DNA of 64,000 nucleotides from Streptococcus sp. 68 (GTDB lineage Bacteria > Bacillota > Bacilli > Lactobacillales > Streptococcaceae): NCBI RefSeq assembly GCF_013277415.1, contig NZ_VMMX01000010.1, forward strand, positions 235,041 through 299,040. The letters run 5' to 3'. A model generated the notes under the pieces. The model ran no database searches and was not told the origin of the DNA. It saw only the letters and a program-made list of their open reading frames with translations. Of the stretch, positions 1 through 8,096 are shown piece by piece. The translations under genes were made by a program, and so were the position numbers. Positions within the stretch are counted from its first letter, which is position 1. The number at the start of each line of letters is the position of its first letter.

Positions 1-408
1 AACAAACGCCAAGCTTTCCGAGAAGCCTTTCATAGCTATCAAATTCAAGCGGTCGCAGAGATGACCGACACTGAATTGGAAGCCTTGCTGGATAATCCAT
101 CCATCATTCGAAATAGAGCCAAGATTTTTGCTACACGCACTAACGCCCAAGCCTTTTTACGACTACAGGAAGACTATGGCTCTTTTGATGCCTATCTTTG
201 GTCCTTTGTTGAGGGGAAAACGATCGTTAACGATGTTCCCGATTACCGCCAAGCCCCAGCTAAAACCCCCTTATCTGAGAAATTAGCCAAAGATCTCAAA
301 AAACGAGGCTTCAAGTTCACAGGCCCAGTCGCCGTCTTGTCTTTTCTACAGGCTGCAGGCCTGGTTGATGACCATGAGAACGATTGTGAGTGGAAAAGCG
401 GTCATTAG
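1..408 (+). CDS. tag: DNA-3-methyladenine glycosylase I, C-terminal part
   Basis: Removes 3-methyladenine from alkylated DNA as the first step of base excision repair. The reading frame is open from base 1, so the N-terminus lies outside the window; 135 residues are visible. Family features include the region ending in YGSFDAYLWSF, the TPLSEKLAKDLKKRGFKF segment typical of Tag, and the C-terminal H-x4-C pattern (DDHENDC) that supplies two of the zinc ligands of Tag. The gene is followed by a bidirectional terminator. In mitis-group streptococci tag sits near ruvA, but that part is not visible here. Confidence 0.9.
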   Translation, partial: NKRQAFREAFHSYQIQAVAEMTDTELEALLDNPSIIRNRAKIFATRTNAQAFLRLQEDYGSFDAYLWSFVEGKTIVNDVPDYRQAPAKTPLSEKLAKDLKKRGFKFTGPVAVLSFLQAAGLVDDHENDCEWKSGH

Positions 409-446
409 TGTGTACAGGTAACTCGCATATCTGAGAATAGAATATA

Positions 447-479
447 GAAAAAAGCTGAGAAACTTTTCCCAGCTTTTTA
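447..479. terminator. Bidirectional intrinsic terminator
   Basis: The arms AAAAAGCTGAGAAA and TTTCCCAGCTTTTT pair with one mismatch around a 4-base loop. A-rich and T-rich flanks allow termination in both directions. It separates the convergent tag (plus) and SemiSWEET (minus) genes. Confidence 0.8.
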
Positions 480-497
480 TATATACTATTAGATTTG

Positions 498-761
498 TTA
501 GAGTGAAGTCAAAAAAGTGATTCCACCTAAAATAACACCAGCTGAATTTGGAATGATTAGTATCCAATCCTTCTTAGGTTCCTTTGTCCATCCATAAATA
601 ACCCAGATTAAGCAAGATATAGCAGCTGATAAAGGTTGAAATGGTTGAGCTTTATTTCCCTGTAAATTAGCGATAATTTGAGGTATGTAGGCAATAAATA
701 CTATAATTCCAATAAAGGCACCAATAGAACCTACGATTCGATTAATTTTTTGTTTTGTCAT
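498..761 (-). CDS. SemiSWEET-type sugar transporter
   Basis: Small membrane protein of 87 residues with three predicted transmembrane segments. The family is the bacterial half-SWEET group, which dimerises to form a sugar uniporter. Visible features are the hydrophobic first helix, the YIPQI motif (the PQ pair of the PQ-loop/MtN3 superfamily) and a third helix after the NSAG segment. A longer in-frame start exists upstream, but the ATG at 761 is preceded by an excellent GGAGG ribosome binding site, so this start was chosen. The substrate cannot be read from the sequence. Confidence 0.85.
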   Translation of the reverse strand: MTKQKINRIVGSIGAFIGIIVFIAYIPQIIANLQGNKAQPFQPLSAAISCLIWVIYGWTKEPKKDWILIIPNSAGVILGGITFLTSL

Positions 762-866
762 ATACACCTCCTTCAAAAGGATAACATAGAAATTAGCGAA
801 ATGCAATAAATTCAGATACAAATTGTAACGAAAACGAATACAAAAGCACAAAAATAGAGAAACTAT

Positions 867-1901
867 TTATTTTTTGTTATAGTCAAAGCGAATGACTTGC
901 TCCTGTGCATCTACATGGGCATGGACGCCAAAGGGGATAATTGCTCTTGGAGTTGCGTGGCCAACATTTAGATTATAGAGAATCGGGATATTGCTGTCAA
1001 TAATATCCAATAGTGCCTCTTTATAGTCGCCATAGAAAGTTTCATCCATAGGTTTTCCGACCAGGAGTCCACTGATGACCGCGAATATGCCAGTGTCCTT
1101 TAAAGTCCGCAACATCTTTTTGAAGTCTTCCGGCTCAGGCTTTTCTTCGCTTGTCTCTAGCAAGAGGATCTTTCCTTCCCAGTCTGACAAGTCAGGGAAA
1201 AGTTTGTATTTTTGGCAGAGCTCCGTGCTATCTGCGTATCGAGAGTTGTCAAAGATATCGTAGAGGGATTCGAGGCAACCACCGAGGATTTTTCCCTCGA
1301 ACCGGGCATTTCCTTGCAATAATTCAAAACCAGTATTTGCATGACTGATACGATGTGTCCCCAGAGCCTTGGGACTAAAATCCGTTCGTTCCTCATACCA
1401 AACATTGCTAGGGCGGATTTCTGAAATTCTTCCAGTCTCAATCAATTCTTTAAAGTAGTGAAAGCTATAGGTCAGCATTTCTTTGTCTAATTCACAAATG
1501 TCTGCTAAGAAGGATTGACCATAAAAAGTCTTGATTCCTAGTTTATGCAACATGAGATGGTTCATGGTTGTATCCGAGAAGCCAAGAAAAATTTTTTGTT
1601 TGATAACCTTTTGGAGTTGGTCATTTTCAAAAAGATAAGGTAGTAAGCGATAGGTATCGTCTCCACCGATGGCACATAGGATCATATCGATGCTATCATC
1701 AGAAAAGGCATGAATCAAATCCTCTGCACGAGCTTCAGGATGGTTCTTGATAAAGTCTAATCCATTTAGCGAATGGGGCAAAAAGATAGGATTGAGTCCC
1801 AGGTCCTTGAGACGTTGGACACCTAGGTCCACTTCGTGTTTGACAAAGTCCTCTCCGATAATGCCACTAGATAAACTAACAATACCAATAGTAGAAATCA
1901 T
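867..1901 (-). CDS. S66 family peptidase (LD-carboxypeptidase / MccF-like)
   Basis: 344 residues, the normal length for peptidase family S66. The expected catalytic triad is present: nucleophile Ser109 in GFSDTT, Glu249 in LLLETSEEKPEP and His315 in NVGHATPRA. Family members either cleave the terminal D-Ala from muropeptide tetrapeptides (LdcA) or hydrolyse microcin C-like adenylates (MccF). The GGDD segment near residue 80 and the overall length resemble the MccF-like branch, so self-immunity or detoxification is as plausible as wall recycling. No signal peptide is seen, so the protein should be cytoplasmic. It appears to be transcribed alone. Confidence 0.85.
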   Translation of the reverse strand: MISTIGIVSLSSGIIGEDFVKHEVDLGVQRLKDLGLNPIFLPHSLNGLDFIKNHPEARAEDLIHAFSDDSIDMILCAIGGDDTYRLLPYLFENDQLQKVIKQKIFLGFSDTTMNHLMLHKLGIKTFYGQSFLADICELDKEMLTYSFHYFKELIETGRISEIRPSNVWYEERTDFSPKALGTHRISHANTGFELLQGNARFEGKILGGCLESLYDIFDNSRYADSTELCQKYKLFPDLSDWEGKILLLETSEEKPEPEDFKKMLRTLKDTGIFAVISGLLVGKPMDETFYGDYKEALLDIIDSNIPILYNLNVGHATPRAIIPFGVHAHVDAQEQVIRFDYNKK

Positions 1902-2003
1902 ATTTTATCCTCCTAGAAATAGATTGAGCCTATTTTATCACAAAAGATTAGATAGAGCTATGTGGGATGTCAGAAGAATACTTTAAAATCAAAAAAGTAA
2001 GTG

Positions 2004-2033
2004 AAAAAGCAACCGCACCTGCAGTTGCTTTTA
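2004..2033 (-). terminator. Intrinsic terminator of the corA-DUF1129 unit
   Basis: The arms AAAAAGCAAC and GTTGCTTTT flank a 10-base loop. On the minus strand the hairpin is followed by a T-rich run, just downstream of the DUF1129 stop. Confidence 0.75.
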
Positions 2034-2042
2034 TCATTCTTC

Positions 2043-2720
2043 TTAATAACGTGTTGGTCCTGCACTTGCGCTGCGGATGTTCAAGCGTTTCTTTAGATAG
2101 AAGCGAAGGGCTAGGAGGGATGCTCCGATAATAGCCAGCGGCAATGGAGCAAGTACTGGGTTAAGGCTAGCTGGTAGGAAGCTTGTTGCAAAGAAGACAA
2201 GCAACCAAAGGAACATAGAAGCTAGGATAACTAGTACAGATTTCCAGAAAGGTGGACGTTGACTGCGGTCCATATCAGGCCCGTAGTATTGGTAAACGAA
2301 GTAGTACATCAAGTAGAAGGCAAATCCACCAACCAGTCCAACTAGCAGGAGGGTAATCAAACCGTAACCGATAGCCTGATCTGCTGAGAAGAAGGTTGTG
2401 AGGGCGCTGACGAGGGCGAAGAGGCTAGTGATGAAAAGGGCTGAATCCATAATCATGAGTTTTGGATCATCATTTTCTTTTGGATGCTCTTTTTCGTACT
2501 GCTCTTTGACAGTGAAGCTATGAGCCCAGTGAGTTGGTGCGCCATAGAGGGAGCGAGCAGTCGTACCTTTGGCTTGCTCCTCAAGGATTTGGGGAATAAC
2601 TTCCTCAAAAATAGTTTTGATTTCAGCGTCTGTTTTCCCATCTTTGATGAATTGTTGGGTAGCGATGTGGACAAACTCTTGGTTTTTCTTTGTTAATTTT
2701 TGTAGATCAATCTGAGACAT
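2043..2720 (-). CDS. DUF1129 membrane protein
   Basis: 225 residues. The N-terminal half is soluble and helical (MSQIDLQKLTKKNQEFV...); the C-terminal half has four or five hydrophobic segments, ending with a basic tail. This organisation matches the DUF1129 family of Firmicutes, whose function is unknown. The start at 2720 is chosen because AGGAG lies 5 bases upstream; an ATG 21 bases further upstream would overlap corA. It overlaps or nearly abuts the corA-type gene, so the two are probably cotranscribed. A role linked to divalent cation transport is only a context guess. Confidence 0.8.
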   Translation of the reverse strand: MSQIDLQKLTKKNQEFVHIATQQFIKDGKTDAEIKTIFEEVIPQILEEQAKGTTARSLYGAPTHWAHSFTVKEQYEKEHPKENDDPKLMIMDSALFITSLFALVSALTTFFSADQAIGYGLITLLLVGLVGGFAFYLMYYFVYQYYGPDMDRSQRPPFWKSVLVILASMFLWLLVFFATSFLPASLNPVLAPLPLAIIGASLLALRFYLKKRLNIRSASAGPTRY

Positions 2721-2731
2721 AGGAACTCCTC

Positions 2732-3676
2732 TTAGAACCATTTTTTATGGATGAGATAGAGAGTGAGCGAGACACTCATAGCAAAGGCGATAAAGACGAT
2801 TAACCAGAAGGCATTTGGCTCTCCGTTTAGGGGGATTTCATTATCCTTAAAGTTCATCCCGTAGGCAGAGAAGACCATGGTTGGGATGGACATAACGATG
2901 GTCACAAGGGCCAAGGTTTTCATGATGTTGTTCTGGTTGTTGGAAATGATAGAGGCAAAGGTCTCTGTCATAGAATGCAAGACGTTTCCATAAATGTCTG
3001 CCATCTCGATGGCCTGTTGGGTTTCAATCAGGGTATCTTCAAGCAGGTCTTCGTCCTCAAGGTATTTCTTGATATTGCTGGTTGAGCTGGTCAATTTCTT
3101 AATCACGCGCTCATTTGTTTTGAGGGAGGCCTTGAAATAGACGATGGTTTTTTCCAATTCCATGAGCTCAATCAATTCTTCATTACGAGTTGATTGATGC
3201 AGTTGACTTTCGATTTGTTCACTCTTACGGTCAATTGAACGAAGGGCTGTTAGGTAAAGCTCTGCATTGCGATAAAGAATCTGGAAGATAAAACGCGAAC
3301 GCATGAAGGTGTAGAAATTACGCAATCGACGGTTGATAAAGACATCGAGGACTGGTAGAGGTTCCAAACACGTAGTGATAATGGTTTCCTCAGTGATGAT
3401 AATACCAAGCGGGATGGTGACGTAGTAGGTGCGGTTATTTCTTTCTTCTGTGACCGGCACGTCAACGATAATCAGGGTATACTCGTCTTCAATCGTAATA
3501 CGAGACATTTCTTCCGCATCGAGCGGTGCTCGAAGGTCGGCAATATCGATATCGAAGGCGTTAGCGATTTCGAGTGATTCATTTTGAGTCGGATTGACGA
3601 GATTGATCCAAGTACCCGGTTCAAGCGTATCGATCTCTTTAAATTCAGTTGTTGTAGAGAGAAAAACTTGTTTCAT
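2732..3676 (-). CDS. corA: CorA-type magnesium/divalent cation transporter
   Basis: 314 residues with a large N-terminal cytoplasmic domain, a long helical region and two C-terminal transmembrane segments. The signature YGMNF (GMN at residues 273-275) lies at the end of the first membrane helix, followed by a short acidic loop and the last helix with the basic tail IHKKWF. CorA-family proteins form pentameric channels for Mg2+ and sometimes Co2+ or Ni2+. The promoter lies in the divergent region shared with uvrA. A second Mg2+ system, mgtA, lies about 5 kb away. Confidence 0.9.
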   Translation of the reverse strand: MKQVFLSTTTEFKEIDTLEPGTWINLVNPTQNESLEIANAFDIDIADLRAPLDAEEMSRITIEDEYTLIIVDVPVTEERNNRTYYVTIPLGIIITEETIITTCLEPLPVLDVFINRRLRNFYTFMRSRFIFQILYRNAELYLTALRSIDRKSEQIESQLHQSTRNEELIELMELEKTIVYFKASLKTNERVIKKLTSSTSNIKKYLEDEDLLEDTLIETQQAIEMADIYGNVLHSMTETFASIISNNQNNIMKTLALVTIVMSIPTMVFSAYGMNFKDNEIPLNGEPNAFWLIVFIAFAMSVSLTLYLIHKKWF

Positions 3677-3770
3677 ATCCCTTATCCTTTCTCATTTTTC
3701 AGATTTTTTCACACCGTACTATTATACTACAAAATCGGCTTTTTGGGTAATAGAATCTCACTTTTTTTGG

Positions 3771-3776
3771 TATAAT
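3771..3776 (+). promoter_or_regulatory. -10 element of the uvrA promoter
   Basis: TATAAT preceded by TTTGG lies 31 bases before the uvrA ATG. No good -35 is visible. A second TATAAT on the opposite strand (3721-3726) probably serves corA. Confidence 0.6.
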
Positions 3777-3807
3777 GGTAAGCAATAATGGACTAGAAAG
3801 AACAAAG

Positions 3808-6639
3808 ATGCAAGATAAAATTGTCATTCATGGGGCGCGTGCCCATAATTTAAAAAATATTGATGTGGAGATTCCGCGAGACAAGCTGGTTGTCGTGACA
3901 GGCTTGTCAGGTTCAGGGAAATCCAGTCTGGCCTTTGATACCCTCTATGCGGAGGGACAACGTCGCTATGTGGAGAGTTTGTCAGCCTACGCTCGTCAGT
4001 TTTTGGGAAATATGGAGAAGCCTGATGTGGATGCTATTGATGGTCTCAGCCCAGCTATTTCCATCGACCAGAAAACGACTAGTAAAAATCCGCGCTCGAC
4101 GGTGGGAACAACGACTGAAATCAATGACTATCTGCGTCTCCTCTACGCGCGTGTGGGGATGCCTTACTGTATCAACGGGCATGGAGCTATCAAGGCTTCT
4201 TCTGTGGAGCAAATCGTTGATAAGGTTTTGGGGTTGCCAGAACGCCAGCGCTTGCAGATTTTGGCCCCTGTCATCCGCAAGAAAAAAGGTCGACATAAGA
4301 GTGTTATCGAGAAGGTTCAGAAAGATGGTTATGTTCGTGTCCGTGCGGATGGTGAAGTCTATGATGTGACCGAAGTGCCAGAGTTGTCTAAGAGCAGGCA
4401 ACACAATATTGATGTCGTGGTTGACCGTATTGTCATCAAGGAGGGTATTCGTAGTCGTCTCTTTGATTCCATTGAGGCTGCCCTTCGTATTGCAGAAGGT
4501 TATGTCATTATCGACACTATGGACGACTCTGAGTTGTTGTTCTCTGAGCATTATGCCTGTCCAGTTTGTGGCTTTACTGTTCCAGAGTTAGAGCCACGTC
4601 TCTTCTCATTCAATGCTCCTTTTGGTTCTTGTAGTGAGTGTGATGGTTTGGGTATCAAGCTGGAGGTGGATACTGATTTGGTGGTACCAGATGCCAGCAA
4701 AACCTTACGTGAGGGAGCCTTAGCTCCTTGGAATCCTATCTCATCCAACTACTATCCAAACATGCTAGAGCAGGCTATGACAGCCTTTGGAGTGGATATG
4801 GATAAGCCTTTTGAGGACTTGTCAGAAGAGGATAAGAACTTGATTCTCTATGGATCTGATGGTAAGGAATTCCATTTCCACTATGAGAATGAATTTGGTG
4901 GCGTGCGCGATATTGACATTCCTTTTGAGGGAGTTGTTAATAATATCAAGCGTCGTTATCACGAGACAAACAGCGATTACACTCGCACCCAGATGCGTCT
5001 CTACATGAATGAGCTGACCTGCGGAACTTGTCACGGCTATCGTCTCAATGATCAGGCCTTGTCTGTCCGTGTAGGTGGTGAGCAAGGACCACATATCGGA
5101 GAAATTTCAGACCTGTCTATCGCAGACCACTTGGACTTGGTGAGCCAGCTAACCTTGTCTGAAAATGAAGCCATCATTGCTCGTCCCATTCTCAAGGAAA
5201 TCAAGGATCGTTTGACCTTCCTTAATAACGTGGGTCTTAATTATCTGACTCTGTCACGTTCGGCAGGAACCCTTTCAGGTGGGGAAAGTCAGCGTATTCG
5301 TTTGGCAACTCAGATTGGTTCCAACCTATCAGGCGTCCTCTATATCCTAGACGAGCCGTCAATCGGTCTTCATCAGAGGGATAATGACCGCCTGATTGCC
5401 AGTCTGAAAAAAATGCGTGATTTAGGTAATACCCTCATAGTGGTGGAACACGACGAAGATACCATGCGTGAGGCTGATTATCTGATTGACGTTGGTCCCG
5501 GTGCCGGTGTTTTTGGTGGAGAGATTGTCGCTGCGGGTACGCCCAAGCAGGTTGCTCGCAATAGCAAGTCTATCACAGGCCAGTACTTGTCAGGTAAACG
5601 TGCCATTCCAGTACCAGAAGAGCGCCGTGTGGGAAATGGTCGTTTTATCGAAGTGACAGGTGCGCGTGAGAATAACTTGCAAAATGTCACAGCTCGCTTC
5701 CCACTAGGAAAATTTATCGCCGTTACAGGGGTATCAGGCTCAGGGAAATCAACCCTAATCAATAGCATTCTCAAAAAAGCTATTGCCCAGAAGCTTAACC
5801 GCAATTCAGACAAACCTGGTAAGTTTAAAACGATTACAGGGATTGAGCATGTCGACCGCTTGATTGACATTGACCAGAGTCCAATCGGACGAACGCCAAG
5901 GTCTAACCCAGCTACTTATACAGGAGTTTTTGACGATATACGTGACCTTTTTGCTCAAACAAATGAAGCCAAGATTCGAGGCTACAAGAAGGGGCGTTTC
6001 AGTTTCAACGTCAAGGGTGGGCGTTGTGAAGCTTGCTCAGGTGACGGGATTATCAAGATTGAGATGCACTTCTTGCCAGATGTTTATGTTGCCTGTGAAG
6101 TTTGCCACGGGACTCGTTACAACAGTGAAACCCTAGAAGTTCACTACAAGGAAAAGAATATCTCGCAGGTCTTGGATATGACCGTCAACGATGCGGTGGA
6201 ATTCTTCCAACACATTCCCAAGATTCAACGCAAACTTCAGACCATCAAGGATGTGGGGCTGGGCTATGTAACGCTAGGGCAACCCGCTACGACCCTTTCT
6301 GGAGGAGAAGCTCAGCGTATGAAGTTGGCTAGCGAACTCCACAAACGCTCGACAGGAAAATCTTTCTACATTCTGGATGAGCCGACGACAGGACTCCATA
6401 CAGAGGATATCGCTCGCTTGCTTAAAGTCTTGGCTCGCTTTGTAGACGATGGAAATACAGTTCTTGTCATTGAGCACAATCTGGATGTCATTAAGACAGC
6501 AGACCATATCATCGACTTGGGTCCTGAGGGCGGTGTTGGCGGTGGAACCATCATCGCAACAGGAACTCCAGAAGAAGTAGCGGCCAATGAAGCCAGCTAC
6601 ACAGGACACTATTTGAAAGGAAAGTTACATCATGAATAA
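3808..6639 (+). CDS. uvrA: Excinuclease ABC subunit A
   Basis: 943 residues, the usual length. UvrA is the damage-recognition ATPase of nucleotide excision repair; it dimerises and loads UvrB. Two ABC ATPase modules are visible: Walker [10 protein letters not shown] at residues 32-40 and a second GVSGSGKST in the C-terminal half, each with an LSGGE signature. Zinc-binding CxxC pairs occur at CPVCGF, CSECDG and CEACSG/CEVCHG. The ATG at 3808 gives [10 protein letters not shown], the conserved UvrA start; an in-frame ATG 33 bases upstream overlaps the -10 region and was rejected. Its end overlaps pepP by 8 bases, so the pair is translationally coupled. Confidence 0.98.
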   Translation: MQDKIVIHGARAHNLKNIDVEIPRDKLVVVTGLSGSGKSSLAFDTLYAEGQRRYVESLSAYARQFLGNMEKPDVDAIDGLSPAISIDQKTTSKNPRSTVGTTTEINDYLRLLYARVGMPYCINGHGAIKASSVEQIVDKVLGLPERQRLQILAPVIRKKKGRHKSVIEKVQKDGYVRVRADGEVYDVTEVPELSKSRQHNIDVVVDRIVIKEGIRSRLFDSIEAALRIAEGYVIIDTMDDSELLFSEHYACPVCGFTVPELEPRLFSFNAPFGSCSECDGLGIKLEVDTDLVVPDASKTLREGALAPWNPISSNYYPNMLEQAMTAFGVDMDKPFEDLSEEDKNLILYGSDGKEFHFHYENEFGGVRDIDIPFEGVVNNIKRRYHETNSDYTRTQMRLYMNELTCGTCHGYRLNDQALSVRVGGEQGPHIGEISDLSIADHLDLVSQLTLSENEAIIARPILKEIKDRLTFLNNVGLNYLTLSRSAGTLSGGESQRIRLATQIGSNLSGVLYILDEPSIGLHQRDNDRLIASLKKMRDLGNTLIVVEHDEDTMREADYLIDVGPGAGVFGGEIVAAGTPKQVARNSKSITGQYLSGKRAIPVPEERRVGNGRFIEVTGARENNLQNVTARFPLGKFIAVTGVSGSGKSTLINSILKKAIAQKLNRNSDKPGKFKTITGIEHVDRLIDIDQSPIGRTPRSNPATYTGVFDDIRDLFAQTNEAKIRGYKKGRFSFNVKGGRCEACSGDGIIKIEMHFLPDVYVACEVCHGTRYNSETLEVHYKEKNISQVLDMTVNDAVEFFQHIPKIQRKLQTIKDVGLGYVTLGQPATTLSGGEAQRMKLASELHKRSTGKSFYILDEPTTGLHTEDIARLLKVLARFVDDGNTVLVIEHNLDVIKTADHIIDLGPEGGVGGGTIIATGTPEEVAANEASYTGHYLKGKLHHE

Positions 6640-7693
6640 ACGTGTACAAGCATTTTTAGCTAAAATGCAAGAAAAAGAACTAGATGGCATCATCATCAAT
6701 AACCTTAAAAACGTCTATTATTTGACTGGTTTTTGGGGTTCAAACGGAACAGTCTTTATCAGCCGTGATCGTCAGGTCTTGGTGACAGACTCTCGCTATA
6801 TTATTGCAGCTAAGCAAGAAACCAGTGGCTTTGAGATTGTGGCAGACCGTGATGAATTGGCTGTCATTGCAGGAATTGTTAAGGACATGGGCTTGTCTCG
6901 AATTGGTTTTGAAGATGAGATTTCAGTATCTTATTACCACCGTATGCAGGCAGCCTTTGAAGGAATTGACTTGCTTCCACAAACTCAGTTTGTTGAAGGT
7001 CTTCGTATGATTAAGGATGAAGCGGAGATTGCAGCTATTCGTAAGGCTTGTTCTATCTCAGATCAAGCTTTCCGCGATGCGCTTGACTTTATTAAGCCAG
7101 GAAAGACTGAAATTGAGATTGCCAACTTCCTTGACTTCCGCATGCGTGAGTTGGGAGCATCTGGCTTGTCTTTTGACACAATTCTAGCTAGCGGTATCAA
7201 CTCTTCCAAACCCCATGCCCATCCTATGCACAAACCAGTGGAGCTAGGAGAAGCCATTACCATGGACTTCGGTTGCCTTTATGATCACTATGTCAGCGAT
7301 ATGACCCGGACTATCTATCTGGGACATGTTAGCGACGAGCAGGCAGAGATTTACAATACGGTTTTGAAAGCCAACCAAGCTCTGATTGACCAAGCTAAGG
7401 CTGGCTTAGGTTTCCGTGACTTTGACAAAATTCCTCGTGATATTATCATCGAGGCAGGCTATGGCGACTACTTTACCCACGGTATCGGACACGGTATTGG
7501 ACTGGATATCCATGAGGAACCATACTTTAGCCAGACTTCTACAGAAACTATTAAAGCAGGTATGGCTTTGACAGACGAGCCGGGTATTTATATTGAAGGC
7601 AAATATGGCGTTCGTATCGAGGATGATATTCTGATTACAGAGACAGGTTGTGAATTGTTGACCCTAGCTCCAAAAGAGTTGATAGTTATTTAA
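6632..7693 (+). CDS. pepP: Xaa-Pro aminopeptidase (M24 family)
   Basis: 353 residues. Creatinase-type N-terminal domain followed by the pita-bread metallopeptidase fold. The dinuclear metal ligands are visible as Asp in [15 protein letters not shown], His in [14 protein letters not shown], and Glu in DEPGIYIEG and GVRIEDDI. The enzyme removes N-terminal residues preceding proline, or acts as the related prolidase (PepQ); family members are difficult to separate by sequence. The start overlaps the uvrA stop. Confidence 0.92.
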   Translation: MNKRVQAFLAKMQEKELDGIIINNLKNVYYLTGFWGSNGTVFISRDRQVLVTDSRYIIAAKQETSGFEIVADRDELAVIAGIVKDMGLSRIGFEDEISVSYYHRMQAAFEGIDLLPQTQFVEGLRMIKDEAEIAAIRKACSISDQAFRDALDFIKPGKTEIEIANFLDFRMRELGASGLSFDTILASGINSSKPHAHPMHKPVELGEAITMDFGCLYDHYVSDMTRTIYLGHVSDEQAEIYNTVLKANQALIDQAKAGLGFRDFDKIPRDIIIEAGYGDYFTHGIGHGIGLDIHEEPYFSQTSTETIKAGMALTDEPGIYIEGKYGVRIEDDILITETGCELLTLAPKELIVI

Positions 7694-7713
7694 GAGTTAA
7701 ACGACTCAAATGA

Positions 7714-7742
7714 TTGACTTTTAAATTTTAAAGGTTTATACT
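7714..7742 (+). promoter_or_regulatory. Promoter of the mgtA leader
   Basis: TTGACT and TATACT are separated by 17 bases. Transcription should start near 7749, exactly at the beginning of the M-box aptamer. Confidence 0.8.
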
Positions 7743-7748
7743 GAAAAA

Positions 7749-7890
7749 CGAAAACGGTAGGTGAGGCTACCATAGGGATACGGATGACTACCGCAAAGCA
7801 GTGGAGACACTACTCGTTGGTCAACAGTCCTGGTCGCGAAGGCCAAGACTAAGCTCATTACATTGCCCTATGGAGTTAAAGCTTGAACGA
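7749..7890 (+). ncRNA. M-box (ykoK leader) magnesium riboswitch
   Basis: The conserved M-box core segments appear in the right order: GGTGAGGCTACC, GGATACGG, GACTACCGC, TTGGTCAACAGT and the closing GGAGTTAAAGCTTGAACG. A perfect long-range helix pairs CCATAGGG (7770-7777) with CCCTATGG (7866-7873). M-box RNAs bind Mg2+ and, in Bacillus, stabilise a downstream terminator when Mg2+ is high. Here the aptamer is followed 20 bases later by an intrinsic terminator and then by the Mg2+ ATPase gene mgtA, as expected for an off-switch. Confidence 0.9.
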
Positions 7891-7911
7891 AAAAACAGAT
7901 AACTAGTTTTT

Positions 7912-7943
7912 TAATCCTGCCATTTTATGGTGGGATTTTCTAC
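7912..7943 (+). terminator. Riboswitch-controlled intrinsic terminator
   Basis: The stem AATCCTGCCA / TGGTGGGATT (two G-U pairs) has a 5-base loop and is followed by TTTCT. It is placed between the M-box aptamer and the leader peptide ORF. A weaker A/T hairpin (about 7891-7912) immediately before it could act in the alternative fold. Confidence 0.75.
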
Positions 7944-7971
7944 TGTTTAAATCAAAGAAAGGAGATAGACG

Positions 7972-8043
7972 ATGCAAATTGACGACCATCCGGAACCGCA
8001 CATACACAGCCAATCGCTGATTTGTGTCGTTCTGCCCTTATAA
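7972..8043 (+). CDS. 23-residue leader peptide upstream of mgtA
   Basis: Small ORF with a strong ribosome binding site (AAAGAAAGGAG, 7 bases before ATG). The N-terminal part reads MQIDDHPEPHIHSQ and the rest is hydrophobic, ending VVLPL. The acidic/proline run DDHPEP at residues 4-9 recalls the EPDP-type codons of E. coli MgtL, which destabilise translating ribosomes when Mg2+ is low. The stop codon TAA (8041-8043) lies directly before the 3' arm of a long hairpin whose 5' arm is inside the ORF. Its position downstream of the riboswitch terminator and its overlap with alternative RNA structures support a regulatory role. I do not know of a described streptococcal example. Confidence 0.65.
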   Translation: MQIDDHPEPHIHSQSLICVVLPL

Positions 8044-8082
8044 AGTGATTGGTCTCTGTGTATGAAACACATCATTCATACA
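8001..8082 (+). promoter_or_regulatory. Mutually exclusive leader hairpins before mgtA
   Basis: Hairpin A pairs CATACACAGCCAATCGCT (8001-8018) with AGTGATTGG-tct-CTGTGTATG (8044-8064). Hairpin B pairs TGTATGAA (8059-8066) with TTCATACA (8075-8082) perfectly. They share bases 8059-8064, so only one can form. B ends 3 bases before the mgtA Shine-Dalgarno AGGAG (8086-8090). Neither is followed by a T-run, so control at translation or by RNA processing is more likely than termination. Confidence 0.6.
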
Positions 8083-8096
8083 GATAGGAGAAACCA

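Noticed and set aside
3982..4551. 189-codon minus-strand frame inside uvrA
   Set aside because: It is the antisense of a strongly conserved coding region; no promoter or ribosome binding site, and codon composition is a shadow of uvrA.
7749..7890. yybP-ykoY manganese riboswitch before the P-type ATPase
   Set aside because: The conserved core blocks (GGTGAGGCT, GGTCAACAG) and the long closing helix match the M-box, and the ATPase has MgtA signatures rather than those of the calcium exporter that uses yybP-ykoY in pneumococcus.
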